Source: Guptibacillus hwajinpoensis
GTDB lineage: Bacteria; Bacillota; Bacilli; Bacillales; Guptibacillaceae
Direction: 5' to 3'
Length of the DNA stretch: 64,000 bases
Assembly (NCBI RefSeq): GCF_001039475.1
Contig: NZ_LELK01000001.1
Coordinates: 15,436 to 79,435, forward strand
Positions 7,574 through 15,557 of this stretch are shown here, in pieces (position 1 is the stretch's first letter; the number at the start of each line of letters is the position of its first letter). The notes under the pieces are model-generated. The model did not search any database and was not told the origin of the DNA. It saw nothing but the letters and a program-made list of their open reading frames with translations. The translations under genes and the position numbers were made by a program.

Positions 7574-8449
7574 ATGTTAAAAAAAGTAATGCCATTTATT
7601 CTGTCTATGTTGTTGATCATGTCAATTATGCCTGTTGTTGCTCTAGCAGACGCTAGTGTTGGAGATGTTATTGTCACTCTTGGAGAAGACTTAACTGAGG
7701 ATCAAAAGCAAAATTTGCTGAGTGAAATGGATGCTCCTAAAGACGTAATGACAGTCACTGTTTCGAATGAAGAGGAGCATAAATACCTCGGAAATTATAT
7801 AAGTAAAGCACTAATTGGAACGCGTGCATTATCTTCCTCTTCCATAACAATTGGAGAGAAAGATGCTGGACTTAGTGTTGAAACTAAGAACATTAACTGG
7901 GTAACAGATGAAATGTACGCGAATGCGTTAATAACGGCCGGTGTTAAAGATGCAGACATCTATGTTACCGCTCCGATTGAGGTGTCTGGAACTGCAGCAC
8001 TAACAGGGCTTATCAAAGCTTATGAACTTAGTTCTGACAAAGTCATTCCTGAAGAACAAAAGCAGGTAGCGAATGAGGAGCTTGTGACAACTGCAAAGCT
8101 CAGTGATAGTATTGGTGCTGATAAAGCTACAGAATTAATGACAAAAGTTAAAGATGAGATAGCAACCAACCCACCAGAAACAGAAGAAGAGCTTAGAACA
8201 CTGATTAATGAAATCGCTAGCGATTCAGGTATTGAATTGACACAAGATGAACTTGATGGTTTAGTTGCTTTATTTAATCGAATGAAGGACCTTAATATTG
8301 ATTGGGATCAAATGAAGAGTCAATTAGAGAATGCAAGAGAAAATCTGGATGAATTCCTAAATAAAGAAGAAACACAATCGTTCATTGGTAAAATCATTGA
8401 CTTTTTTATAGCGCTTATTGATGGTCTAAAAGGGTTATTCAAATCTTAA
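7574..8449 (+). CDS. Secreted DUF1002 protein (YpuA-like)
   Basis: Exported protein of about 291 residues. A clear signal peptide is present (MLKKVMPF, hydrophobic core, cut near VVALADA), followed by a DUF1002 domain: GDVIVTLGEDLTEDQ, a short ISKALIGTRALSSSSI segment, and GVKDADIYVTAPIEVSGTAALTG. It resembles YpuA of B. subtilis. The C-terminal 110 residues are charged and helical and end in a hydrophobic stretch (FIGKIIDFFIALIDGLKGLF). The start at 7574 has an AAAGGAG site; the open frame extends 57 bases further upstream without one. Function unknown, probably envelope-related. A short NfeD gene follows within 70 bases. Confidence 0.82.
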   Translation: MLKKVMPFILSMLLIMSIMPVVALADASVGDVIVTLGEDLTEDQKQNLLSEMDAPKDVMTVTVSNEEEHKYLGNYISKALIGTRALSSSSITIGEKDAGLSVETKNINWVTDEMYANALITAGVKDADIYVTAPIEVSGTAALTGLIKAYELSSDKVIPEEQKQVANEELVTTAKLSDSIGADKATELMTKVKDEIATNPPETEEELRTLINEIASDSGIELTQDELDGLVALFNRMKDLNIDWDQMKSQLENARENLDEFLNKEETQSFIGKIIDFFIALIDGLKGLFKS

Positions 8450-8514
8450 AATGATAATAAACTGAAACTTTTTGAACTTCTAAACGTAATAGAAGAGAGA
8501 AGGAGGGAGCGAGT

Positions 8515-9171
8515 ATGGGTATTTTGTCGTTGCCGATCGCAGGTTTTCTGATCATTCTAGTTAGTGTACTATTCTTATTTGGCGAATTACTTGTTCGTGT
8601 TAAAGGGATTTTTGGATTGATTGGAATTCTAATGCTTACGTTTTACTTTAGTTTTCATTTAACATCACTATCTTCAATTCTCTGGATGGGGCTTGTTTTT
8701 GCAGTAGGGCTTGGTCTCGTTATTCTTGATGGGAAGTTGTTAAACGATGGAACGTTCGGATTAATTGGACTCTTAATGATGGTTACTGCTGTCGCTATAC
8801 CTTCTCCCACTTTCATTTACGGGCTACTAGTATCAAGCGGGTTCTTAATAGGTACAGCTGCGTCATTTCTTTTTCTACGTGTTTTCAAGGCGCGTGCAAT
8901 GTGGACTAAGATGACGCTTAAGGATCGCCTAAGTAGCGAGATGGGCTATAATTCGATGAATGAAGAATATAAGGGATTAATTGGTGAAGGGGCTACAACC
9001 CTTACAGCGTTCAGACCAAGTGGAACTATAAAAGTAAATGACAAGAAATACAGTGCAATATCAGCAGGGAACTGGATTGACAAAGATGTTGAAGTTATCA
9101 TTACATCTGTTGATGGGACGCGAATTGTGATTGAGGAACAGAAGGAAAAGAGTAAACGACATCCTATTTAA
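8515..9171 (+). CDS. NfeD family membrane protein, short form
   Basis: Protein of 218 residues. The first 125 or so contain about four or five membrane helices; the C-terminal 65 residues form the OB-fold typical of NfeD proteins (LIGEGATTLTAFRPSGTIKVNDKKYSAIS, then a region ending GTRIVIEE). The ClpP-like protease domain of long NfeD proteins is missing, so this is the short form that usually partners a stomatin/flotillin-like protein. No such partner is next to it. The upstream gene is an exported DUF1002 protein 65 bases away; the two may be co-transcribed. Confidence 0.88.
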   Translation: MGILSLPIAGFLIILVSVLFLFGELLVRVKGIFGLIGILMLTFYFSFHLTSLSSILWMGLVFAVGLGLVILDGKLLNDGTFGLIGLLMMVTAVAIPSPTFIYGLLVSSGFLIGTAASFLFLRVFKARAMWTKMTLKDRLSSEMGYNSMNEEYKGLIGEGATTLTAFRPSGTIKVNDKKYSAISAGNWIDKDVEVIITSVDGTRIVIEEQKEKSKRHPI

Positions 9172-9179
9172 TATAATTA

Positions 9180-9207
9180 GACCCCGATTCATTGATTCGG
9201 GGTTATT
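9180..9207 (+). terminator. Terminator after the NfeD gene
   Basis: ACCCCGA / TCGGGGT stem with a short AT loop and a moderately T-rich tail. Confidence 0.7.
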
Positions 9208-9251
9208 TCTTATTTATTTTTATTCCGTTAATCCCGATCAATAAACTAGGG

Positions 9252-9280
9252 TTGACATATAGTTAGATAATAGTTAAGAT
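9252..9280 (+). promoter_or_regulatory. Promoter of the sulfate assimilation operon
   Basis: TTGACA (9252-9257), a 17-base spacer and TAAGAT (9275-9280). Transcription would begin a few bases before the S-box riboswitch. Confidence 0.7.
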
Positions 9281-9290
9281 TTAGAAAATA

Positions 9291-9440
9291 ACTTATCAAG
9301 AGAGACTGAGGGACTGGCCCGATGACGTCCGGCAACCTGCTTTTTGCAAGGTGCTACTTCCAGCAAAATGGAGTCCATTTTGGAAGATAAGGGGAATCAA
9401 GGTAACTTGATCTGTCTTTCCAATTTGGGAAGGCTTTTTT
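9291..9440 (+). ncRNA. SAM-I riboswitch (S-box) with terminator
   Basis: All S-box core blocks are present in order: CTTATCAAGAGAG, GAGGGACTGGCCCGATGA, CGGCAACC, GGTGCTACTTCCAGCA and a GATAAG closing strand. A hairpin (CTTTCC / GGGAAG) with a T6 run at 9435-9440 is the expression platform. High S-adenosylmethionine should stabilise the terminator and switch off the downstream yezD and sulfate assimilation genes. Confidence 0.95.
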
Positions 9441-9493
9441 AAGTTGTTGAGCCTCTCCTATCGATTATTTCTTTCTAAGGGAGGTTGAAACTG

Positions 9494-9637
9494 GTGAGAA
9501 AAGAACAGAACTTTTCAGATGTTGCAGCTCGAATCGAACATATGCTCAGTACGTTGAAATTTGGATCAATTACCCTCGTGGTTCAAGATGGAAAAGTTAT
9601 TCAACTTGAAAGGCAAGAAAAAGAACGACTAGATTAA
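9494..9637 (+). CDS. yezD: YezD family small protein (DUF2292)
   Basis: Protein of 47 residues starting with GTG, preceded by a strong GGGAGG site. The body contains the DUF2292 pattern: an amphipathic first half (VAARIEHMLSTLKFGSIT) and LVVQDGKVIQLERQEK. Such small proteins are common beside sulfur assimilation genes in Firmicutes, but their role is unknown. The gene is sandwiched between the S-box terminator and a second strong hairpin terminator before cysH, so it may be made in excess over the rest of the operon. A small DNA- or RNA-binding role is conceivable but speculative. Confidence 0.85.
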   Translation: MRKEQNFSDVAARIEHMLSTLKFGSITLVVQDGKVIQLERQEKERLD

Positions 9638-9658
9638 AAAGCGCTGACTAGAGAAACT

Positions 9659-9697
9659 AGAGGCGGTTCTAACCACATAGGTTAGAACCGCCTTTTT
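9659..9697 (+). terminator. Terminator between yezD and cysH
   Basis: Long GGCGGTTCTAACC / GGTTAGAACCGCC stem with a four-base loop and a T5 tail. A small CTAG-AGAAA-CTAG hairpin lies just ahead of it. Unless bypassed, it would sharply reduce transcription into cysH. Confidence 0.85.
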
Positions 9698-9726
9698 CTT
9701 TGAAGGTTGGAAGAGGAGGGATCTTC

Positions 9727-10449
9727 ATGCACTATTCTTACAGCAGTTGGTCAGGGCAAATGCCCGACTTTGATAGCAATTCAAAAACAAAAGGAGCGCT
9801 TGAAGTTTTAAAGTGGGCTTATCACACTTATCAAAATGACATTGTATATGCTTGTAGCTTCGGTGTAGAAGGTGTCGTCTTAATTGACTTGATTTCTAAA
9901 GTCACTAAGCAAGGTGAAATAGTCTTTCTAGATACGGGTCTCCATTTTGATGAAACATATGAATTAATTGAAAAGGTTAAAGTGAAATATCCTTTTTTAA
10001 CGATTAAATTAAAAAAGCCCTTGCAGTCTGTAAGTGAACAAGCAGACTCACATGGAGATGAATTATGGAAACGTGACCCAACAAAATGTTGTAATCTTAG
10101 AAAAATCATGCCACTACACGAAGAATTGGATCCAAAAAGTGCATGGATATCAGGATTACGAAGAGAACAGTCACCATTGAGACAAAAGACGAACTTTCTA
10201 AACAAAGACGAGAAATTTGAGGCTATTAAGGTATGTCCCCTTATTCATTGGAGGTGGAAAGAAGTTTGGCGATATGTGCATGAGAACAATCTTGCTTACA
10301 ATCCACTCCATGACAAGGGGTACCCAAGTATAGGATGTTCGGTGTGTACGGAAAGAGTACTTTCGGGTAGTGATTCGAGGTCTGGAAGGTGGGCTAACCA
10401 GAAGAAAACAGAATGCGGCTTGCATTTTGATTCGGCACCTAAGGACTGA
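9727..10449 (+). CDS. cysH: Phosphoadenylyl-/adenylyl-sulfate reductase
   Basis: Reduces activated sulfate (PAPS or APS) to sulfite using thioredoxin. About 240 residues with a PP-loop type nucleotide-binding fold (YACSFGVEGVVLIDL, VFLDTGLHFDETY). It carries both the CC pair (TKCCNLRK) and the CxxC pair (GCSVCTE) that ligate a [4Fe-4S] cluster, plus the C-terminal ECGLH. This cysteine set is the mark of APS-reducing enzymes and of the B. subtilis CysH, which uses both APS and PAPS. ATG 9727 is chosen because of the GAGGAGGG site; the open frame extends upstream through a TTG. First of a tightly packed operon; cysP overlaps its stop codon. Confidence 0.95.
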   Translation: MHYSYSSWSGQMPDFDSNSKTKGALEVLKWAYHTYQNDIVYACSFGVEGVVLIDLISKVTKQGEIVFLDTGLHFDETYELIEKVKVKYPFLTIKLKKPLQSVSEQADSHGDELWKRDPTKCCNLRKIMPLHEELDPKSAWISGLRREQSPLRQKTNFLNKDEKFEAIKVCPLIHWRWKEVWRYVHENNLAYNPLHDKGYPSIGCSVCTERVLSGSDSRSGRWANQKKTECGLHFDSAPKD

Positions 10450-11501
10450 TGATTATGACGATTCTTGTCATAGCAGTTGCGATGTTCTTTGCAATGAATA
10501 TTGGAGCGAGCGGAGCAGCTGCATCTATGGGAGTAGCTTATGGAGCAGGTGCGATTAAACGAAGACAAACAGCATTGCTTCTTTGTGCAATTGGGATTAT
10601 CTTGGGAGCGGCTTTTGGTGGGGGAAACGTAATCAAGACAATGGGAAGTGGAATTATTCCATCTTCTGTTCTAAGCATTAAAGTGATCCTAATCATTTTT
10701 ATATCGGCAACTGTTGCTCTCTTTTTAGCGAATATGTTAGGCATACCTCTTTCAACAAGTGAAGTGACGGTTGGCTCAGTAGTAGGAGTCGGTATAGCCT
10801 TTCGTGCATTATATTTCCAAAATGTAATGAGCATCATGCTGCTTTGGATCGTTATTCCGATTGTCTCCTTTTTGATTGCTTATTTCGCAGGAAAGCTTGT
10901 TTCATGGCTAAAGCATCGTTGGAAATTGACGCACAAATACCAACGGACACTAGGGATTGTACTAATTGTATCAGGCTTTCTTGAAGCTTTCTCAGCAGGT
11001 ATGAATAATGTGGCAAATGCTGTAGGCCCTCTTGTTGGAGCGGGTGTCTTATCTTTATCTACTGGGGCCTTGTTAGGTGGGAGTTTTGTTGCGCTTGGTG
11101 CCCTCGTGTTTGGTAAACGAGTGATTGAAACAAATGGATACCGAATTACAAGGTTCTCACTTGCGGAAGGATGTGCTATTTCAGGAACTAGTGCGGGGCT
11201 AGTAATTGGTGCCTCTTTGTTAGGTATTCCAGTACCACTCACGCAAATTACAACATCTTCGATCATAGGAATTGGAACAGCAAAAAATGGATTTCAGCTT
11301 TGGCAAAAAGATGTAATTACTCGTATGTTGAAAGTCTGGGCCGTTTCACCTGTGTTCTCACTAGTTATTTCATATAGCATGGTGAAGCTGTTTCTAGAGA
11401 GTGATCTATATACACTAGTAGCCATTGGCAGCGTCGTTCTTGCTACAGTTGGCTCGAGTAGTCTTATAAAGTCGATTCGCACACAAAAACGAACTGTTTA
11501 A
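10449..11501 (+). CDS. cysP: Sulfate permease of the PiT family (CysP)
   Basis: Membrane transporter of 350 residues with about ten hydrophobic segments. It belongs to the inorganic phosphate transporter (PiT) superfamily, with the two signature repeats near the N-terminus ([24 protein letters not shown]) and mid-protein ([21 protein letters not shown]). In B. subtilis the orthologue between cysH and sat imports sulfate, and the same gene order is seen here, so sulfate rather than phosphate is the likely substrate. The start ATG overlaps the cysH stop by one base (TGATG), indicating coupling. Confidence 0.93.
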   Translation: MIMTILVIAVAMFFAMNIGASGAAASMGVAYGAGAIKRRQTALLLCAIGIILGAAFGGGNVIKTMGSGIIPSSVLSIKVILIIFISATVALFLANMLGIPLSTSEVTVGSVVGVGIAFRALYFQNVMSIMLLWIVIPIVSFLIAYFAGKLVSWLKHRWKLTHKYQRTLGIVLIVSGFLEAFSAGMNNVANAVGPLVGAGVLSLSTGALLGGSFVALGALVFGKRVIETNGYRITRFSLAEGCAISGTSAGLVIGASLLGIPVPLTQITTSSIIGIGTAKNGFQLWQKDVITRMLKVWAVSPVFSLVISYSMVKLFLESDLYTLVAIGSVVLATVGSSSLIKSIRTQKRTV

Positions 11502-11538
11502 TCATCGGAGAAGAATCTACATTTTTGGAGGGATAGAG

Positions 11539-12687
11539 ATGACAACCATTAAACCACACGGTGGCCAATTGGTTAGCCGTTATAAGCCGAATGCTTCATT
11601 GCAAGGAATAAAGAATGAAATTGAATTAGATGATACTGCATTAAGTGATCTGGAGTTAATAGGTACAGGTGCTTACAGTCCACTAGTAGGTTTCCTAAAT
11701 GAAAATGACTACCAATCTGTCGTACAACACCTAACGTTAGAAAACGGAGTGCCCTGGAGTATCCCGATTACTTTACCTGTAAATCACGATATAGCCAAGA
11801 AGGTAGAAGTAGGTGAGCTAGTAAAACTCGTGAGCAAAGGAACTGTGTATGGGACGTTGTTCATTGAATCCATTTATGAGCCAGATAAAAAAGAAGAAGC
11901 TCGATGTGTGTATCTTACTGAAGATGATGAACACCCTGGAGTGAAGAAGGTTTATGAAAGACCAGCTGTTTATGTTGGAGGAACAATTACGCTTATTGAA
12001 AGAAGTAATAAAGGACAGTTCAAGAAGTATCATTTTGATCCTGCAGAAACAAGAAGCTATTTTAAGAGCAAAGGATGGGAAACTGTTGTGGGATTTCAAA
12101 CAAGAAATCCAGTGCATAGAGCGCATGAATACATTCAAAAAACAGCTCTCGAGACAGTAGACGGATTATTTTTGAATCCGCTAGTAGGTGAGACGAAGTC
12201 TGATGACATACCAGCAGAAATACGAATGGAAAGCTATGAGGTTCTTTTAGGAAACTATTATCCGTCAGAGCGCGTTCATCTTGGTGTATTTCCTGCAGCT
12301 ATGCGATATGCAGGTCCAAGAGAGGCTGTTTTTCATGCGATAGTTAGAAAGAATTTTGGCTGCTCTCACTTTATCGTTGGAAGGGACCATGCAGGAGTAG
12401 GAAATTATTACGGAACGTATGATGCACAGAAAATATTCAGTATGTTTACGAAAGAGGAGCTTGGTATTACACCAGTGTTCTTCGAGCATAGTTTCTATTG
12501 TGAGAAGTGTGAAAGTATGGCAACTGCCAAAACGTGTCCACATGATAAAGATCATCATGTCATTCTTTCAGGAACAAAAGTCCGCTCTCTATTGCGAAAA
12601 GGGGAGCCTCTCCCTGAAACGTTTAGTAGACCTGAAGTTGTTGAAGTGCTAATCAAAGGAATGAGTAATCAATCAATTAAGGCATAG
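11539..12687 (+). CDS. sat: Sulfate adenylyltransferase (ATP sulfurylase)
   Basis: Forms APS from ATP and sulfate, the first activation step. 382 residues, the usual length for the Sat/MET3 family without a fused kinase. Visible motifs are [12 protein letters not shown] (the QXRN and HXXH nucleotide-binding motifs) and [14 protein letters not shown]-terminal [19 protein letters not shown] segment has three cysteines (the CxxC pair and one further Cys) and may bind zinc. Ribosome binding site GGAGGG. The next gene is cysC, 13 bases downstream. Confidence 0.97.
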   Translation: MTTIKPHGGQLVSRYKPNASLQGIKNEIELDDTALSDLELIGTGAYSPLVGFLNENDYQSVVQHLTLENGVPWSIPITLPVNHDIAKKVEVGELVKLVSKGTVYGTLFIESIYEPDKKEEARCVYLTEDDEHPGVKKVYERPAVYVGGTITLIERSNKGQFKKYHFDPAETRSYFKSKGWETVVGFQTRNPVHRAHEYIQKTALETVDGLFLNPLVGETKSDDIPAEIRMESYEVLLGNYYPSERVHLGVFPAAMRYAGPREAVFHAIVRKNFGCSHFIVGRDHAGVGNYYGTYDAQKIFSMFTKEELGITPVFFEHSFYCEKCESMATAKTCPHDKDHHVILSGTKVRSLLRKGEPLPETFSRPEVVEVLIKGMSNQSIKA

Positions 12688-12700
12688 AAAGGAGAAAGGT

Positions 12701-13306
12701 ATGGGAGTGAACAATCATTTAACATGGCACGATTCCGTTGTTACCAAAGAGTTGCGGCATCAAAGAAATCAGCATAAGAGTGCTGTGCTCTTTTTTACAG
12801 GTCTTTCAGGATCAGGTAAATCAACTATAGCTAACCTTGTTTCTATTAAATTACACGAACTGTGCGTTCAAAGCTACGTATTGGATGGTGATAACATTCG
12901 TCAGAGGCTGAATAGGGACTTGGGCTTTCAAGAAAGTGATCGAAAAGAGAATATAAGGCGCATCGGCGAAGTATCGAAATTATTCGTTGATAGCGGTCAA
13001 TTCGCTATAACTGCATTTATCTCTCCATATCAATGTGATCGAAAACTTGTACGGGACCTTTTTCCATCAGGTGAATTTGTAGAAATCTATGTAAAGTGTC
13101 CAATCGATGAATGTGAGCTTAGGGACCCTAAGGGGTTATACAAAAAAGCACATAATGGTGAAATACAAAACTTTACTGGCGTTTCTTCGCCTTATGAGGA
13201 GCCAATTAATTCAGAGATTGTTATTGAATCAAACCATGAGACACCTGAAGCGTGTGCGAATAAAGTTATTTCTTATTTGGCTCAGCAAGAACTATTACCG
13301 AAATGA
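12701..13306 (+). CDS. cysC: Adenylyl-sulfate kinase
   Basis: Phosphorylates APS to PAPS. 201 residues, the standard size. P-loop FTGLSGSGKST near residue 30, then LDGDNIRQRLNRDLGF, ENIRRIGEVSKLF, the FISPYQCDR loop, and DPKGLYKKAHNGEI with the PYEEP motif. Together with cysH it suggests that PAPS is made and reduced. Strong AAAGGAG site; lies directly after sat in the same operon. Confidence 0.96.
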   Translation: MGVNNHLTWHDSVVTKELRHQRNQHKSAVLFFTGLSGSGKSTIANLVSIKLHELCVQSYVLDGDNIRQRLNRDLGFQESDRKENIRRIGEVSKLFVDSGQFAITAFISPYQCDRKLVRDLFPSGEFVEIYVKCPIDECELRDPKGLYKKAHNGEIQNFTGVSSPYEEPINSEIVIESNHETPEACANKVISYLAQQELLPK

Positions 13307-13358
13307 TGCTTTCAGCGGGGTAAAGTTTTCATTACTGATGAGGACAGGAGGAGAATGC

Positions 13359-14147
13359 ATGTTGGGAAAAGTATATTTAGTTGGTGCAGGTCCAGGTGAC
13401 GTTGATCTTATTACAGTAAAAGGCGTAAAGTGCATTGAAGAAGCAGATATCATTTTGTATGATCGTTTAATTAATAAGGATCTTTTGAATTATGCAAAGA
13501 AAGATGTTGAATTGATTTACTGTGGAAAACTCCCTCATTATCACACTCTTAAACAAGAAACGATCAACAAATTTCTTGTTAAGCATGCCTTAAAAGGGAA
13601 AGTTGTGACCAGATTGAAAGGTGGCGATCCTTTTGTTTACGGTAGAGGGGGCGAGGAAGCAGAGGCGTTGGCGAATAAAGGTGTTCATTTCGAAATAGTG
13701 CCTGGTATCACTTCAGGTATTGCTGCTCCAGCTTATGCGGGGATTCCAGTAACGCATCGTGAACTTAGTTCTACTTTTGCTTTTGTCACTGGTCACCGTA
13801 AAGAGGGCGAGGAAGAAGAGCTACGCTGGGAAAGTCTTGCGAAAGGGATTGATACATTAGCTATTTACATGGGTGTAAGTAACTTACCTTATATTTGCTC
13901 AATGCTTCAAAAGCATGGAAGAAAGAAGGAAACACCTGTTGCACTTATCCACTGGGGTACAACTGGTGCGCAAAGAACAGTCACGGGTACGCTTGAGAAC
14001 ATAATCGAAGAAGTAAAGAAAGCAGACATTCAGAATCCGAGCATGATTGTGGTTGGCGAGGTAGTTAACTTAAGATCCAAATTGAGCTGGTTTGAGGAAA
14101 TGTCTCACGACCAGAAGAATGCATCTATAGCTGTTAATGCTTTATAG
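13359..14147 (+). CDS. sumT: Uroporphyrinogen-III C-methyltransferase
   Basis: SAM-dependent enzyme that makes precorrin-2, the first step from uroporphyrinogen III to siroheme. About 262 residues. Tetrapyrrole methylase motifs are VGAGPGDVDLITVKG near the N-terminus, RLKGGDPFVYGRGGEEAEAL and PGITSGIAAPAYAGIPVTHR. The open frame extends 84 codons upstream across cysC. I chose ATG 13359, which has an AGGAGGA site and begins the conserved domain. It corresponds to ylnD of B. subtilis. Siroheme is needed by sulfite reductase, which explains its place here; no sulfite reductase gene is in the window. Confidence 0.95.
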   Translation: MLGKVYLVGAGPGDVDLITVKGVKCIEEADIILYDRLINKDLLNYAKKDVELIYCGKLPHYHTLKQETINKFLVKHALKGKVVTRLKGGDPFVYGRGGEEAEALANKGVHFEIVPGITSGIAAPAYAGIPVTHRELSSTFAFVTGHRKEGEEEELRWESLAKGIDTLAIYMGVSNLPYICSMLQKHGRKKETPVALIHWGTTGAQRTVTGTLENIIEEVKKADIQNPSMIVVGEVVNLRSKLSWFEEMSHDQKNASIAVNAL

Positions 14148-14159
14148 GAGGGGTTAAGC

Positions 14160-14897
14160 GTGCAGGCTGTCTTATATATTTGCCACGGTAGTCGAGTGAA
14201 AGAAGGGCGCGATCAGGCGGTAGCGTTTGTAGAGAAATGCAAATCTGATATTCCATATCCCATACAAGAAACGTGCTTTCTCGAACTCGCCGAGCCGACC
14301 ATTCAGCAAGGTATTGAATTGTGTATCCAAAAAGGAGCGACAGATATCGCGATCATACCAGTGCTACTGTTAGCTGCAACACATGCCAAAAAAGATATTC
14401 CTAAAGAAGTCGAGATTGCTCAGACGAAGTTTCCTGAAGTAGTATTTCAAATTGGTCGTCCTCTCGGTGTTCATGAAAAACTAATATCTGTTATTTCTGA
14501 TCGTGTACGAAATACAGGCATTATGGTTAAAGCTGAATCAACTGCGCTGCTTGTTGGGAGAGGGAGTAGTGATCCGGATATAAAAAGAGAGATGGAACAA
14601 ATTGCAGAGATGATTAACTTAAAACTACCGTTTAATAAGGTATCCGTATGCTTTCTAGCGGCTGCTAATCCAACTTTCGAAGAAGGATTAGAGCACGCTA
14701 AAACGACAAATAGTCAGGTATTTGTTATCCCATACCTTTTATTTACAGGCATTCTCATGAGAGAGATGGAAGATGATATAAGGAAGTTAAATCAATTTCA
14801 TCAGGAATTTGTACTTACCGATAACCTTGGGTACCACGCGGACTTAAGAGAGGTATTGAGAGAACGTATTATTGAAGCAACCGGAATAAAAGCATGA
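14160..14897 (+). CDS. sirB: Sirohydrochlorin ferrochelatase (SirB)
   Basis: Inserts Fe2+ into sirohydrochlorin, the last siroheme step. 245 residues made of two CbiX-like halves. The active-site histidines lie in YICHGSRVKEGRD (near 9) and LLAATHAKKDIPKE (near 80). The second half repeats the fold with VGRGSSDPD. The start is GTG with an AGGAGGGG site. Corresponds to ylnE. The next gene overlaps its end by four bases. Confidence 0.94.
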   Translation: MQAVLYICHGSRVKEGRDQAVAFVEKCKSDIPYPIQETCFLELAEPTIQQGIELCIQKGATDIAIIPVLLLAATHAKKDIPKEVEIAQTKFPEVVFQIGRPLGVHEKLISVISDRVRNTGIMVKAESTALLVGRGSSDPDIKREMEQIAEMINLKLPFNKVSVCFLAAANPTFEEGLEHAKTTNSQVFVIPYLLFTGILMREMEDDIRKLNQFHQEFVLTDNLGYHADLREVLRERIIEATGIKA

Positions 14898-15475
14898 ACG
14901 AATATCCAGTAATGCTTAACCTTAGTGGGAAAAAAGTGATCATTGTAGGTGGAGGGAGAATTGCGAGAAGAAAGATAAAGAATTTACTGGGATGTGGTGC
15001 ATTAATTACGGTCATTAGTCCAAAGATTCATCAAGAAATCCAGCAACTTGTACTCGAACATCGAATACATCTAATTGAACGTGAAGTTGTTGCTGAAGAC
15101 TTACGTAAAGCATTCCTAATCATTACAACGACAAATTCTATTGCTGTGAACGATTTTGTTGTAAAGCATGCGAGTGAGCATCAGCTTGTAAATGCATCGC
15201 ACAGTTACAAGGCGGGTAATGTTTCCATTCCAGCTATACTAAGGCGAGGGAAGCTGAGTATTGCAGTCTCGACAGGAGGAGCAAGTCCTATACTTGCTAA
15301 GAAGATAAGAGATGATCTCGCAATGAGGTATAATAACTCCTATAGTAATTATGTAGATCGACTATATGAACTTCGTTTAGAAACTAAGAAGTTATGTATA
15401 GATGAAGAAGAACGTAAAAGAATTCTAGAAAAAGCAATGATAACGAAATTCATCAATGTAGGGAATGGGCACTAG
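14894..15475 (+). CDS. sirC: Precorrin-2 dehydrogenase (SirC)
   Basis: NAD-dependent oxidation of precorrin-2 to sirohydrochlorin. 193 residues with a Rossmann motif (VIIVGGGRIARRKIKNLL), matching the SirC/Met8 N-terminal type, a VNASHSYKAGN segment and IAVSTGGASPILAKKIRDDL. ATGA overlap with sirB shows translational coupling. Corresponds to ylnF. Last gene of the sulfur assimilation operon; a terminator shared with the convergent metH follows. Confidence 0.94.
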   Translation: MNEYPVMLNLSGKKVIIVGGGRIARRKIKNLLGCGALITVISPKIHQEIQQLVLEHRIHLIEREVVAEDLRKAFLIITTTNSIAVNDFVVKHASEHQLVNASHSYKAGNVSIPAILRRGKLSIAVSTGGASPILAKKIRDDLAMRYNNSYSNYVDRLYELRLETKKLCIDEEERKRILEKAMITKFINVGNGH

Positions 15476-15513
15476 TTATCATGTGTTGTGCTACATAATT
15501 CTTTACTGACAGA

Positions 15514-15553
15514 ACAAAGAGAAGCATTCGAACCTTTCGAATGCTTCTCTTTG
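15514..15553. terminator. Bidirectional terminator between sirC and metH
   Basis: A perfect AAAGAGAAGCATTCGAA arm and its complement around a five-base loop. It ends both sulfur operons, which converge here. Confidence 0.88.
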
Positions 15554-15557
15554 CAGT

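Noticed and set aside
13107-13358. N-terminal extension of the sumT gene by 84 codons
   Set aside because: It lies across cysC in another frame, has no ribosome binding site, and the methylase domain begins right after ATG 13359.
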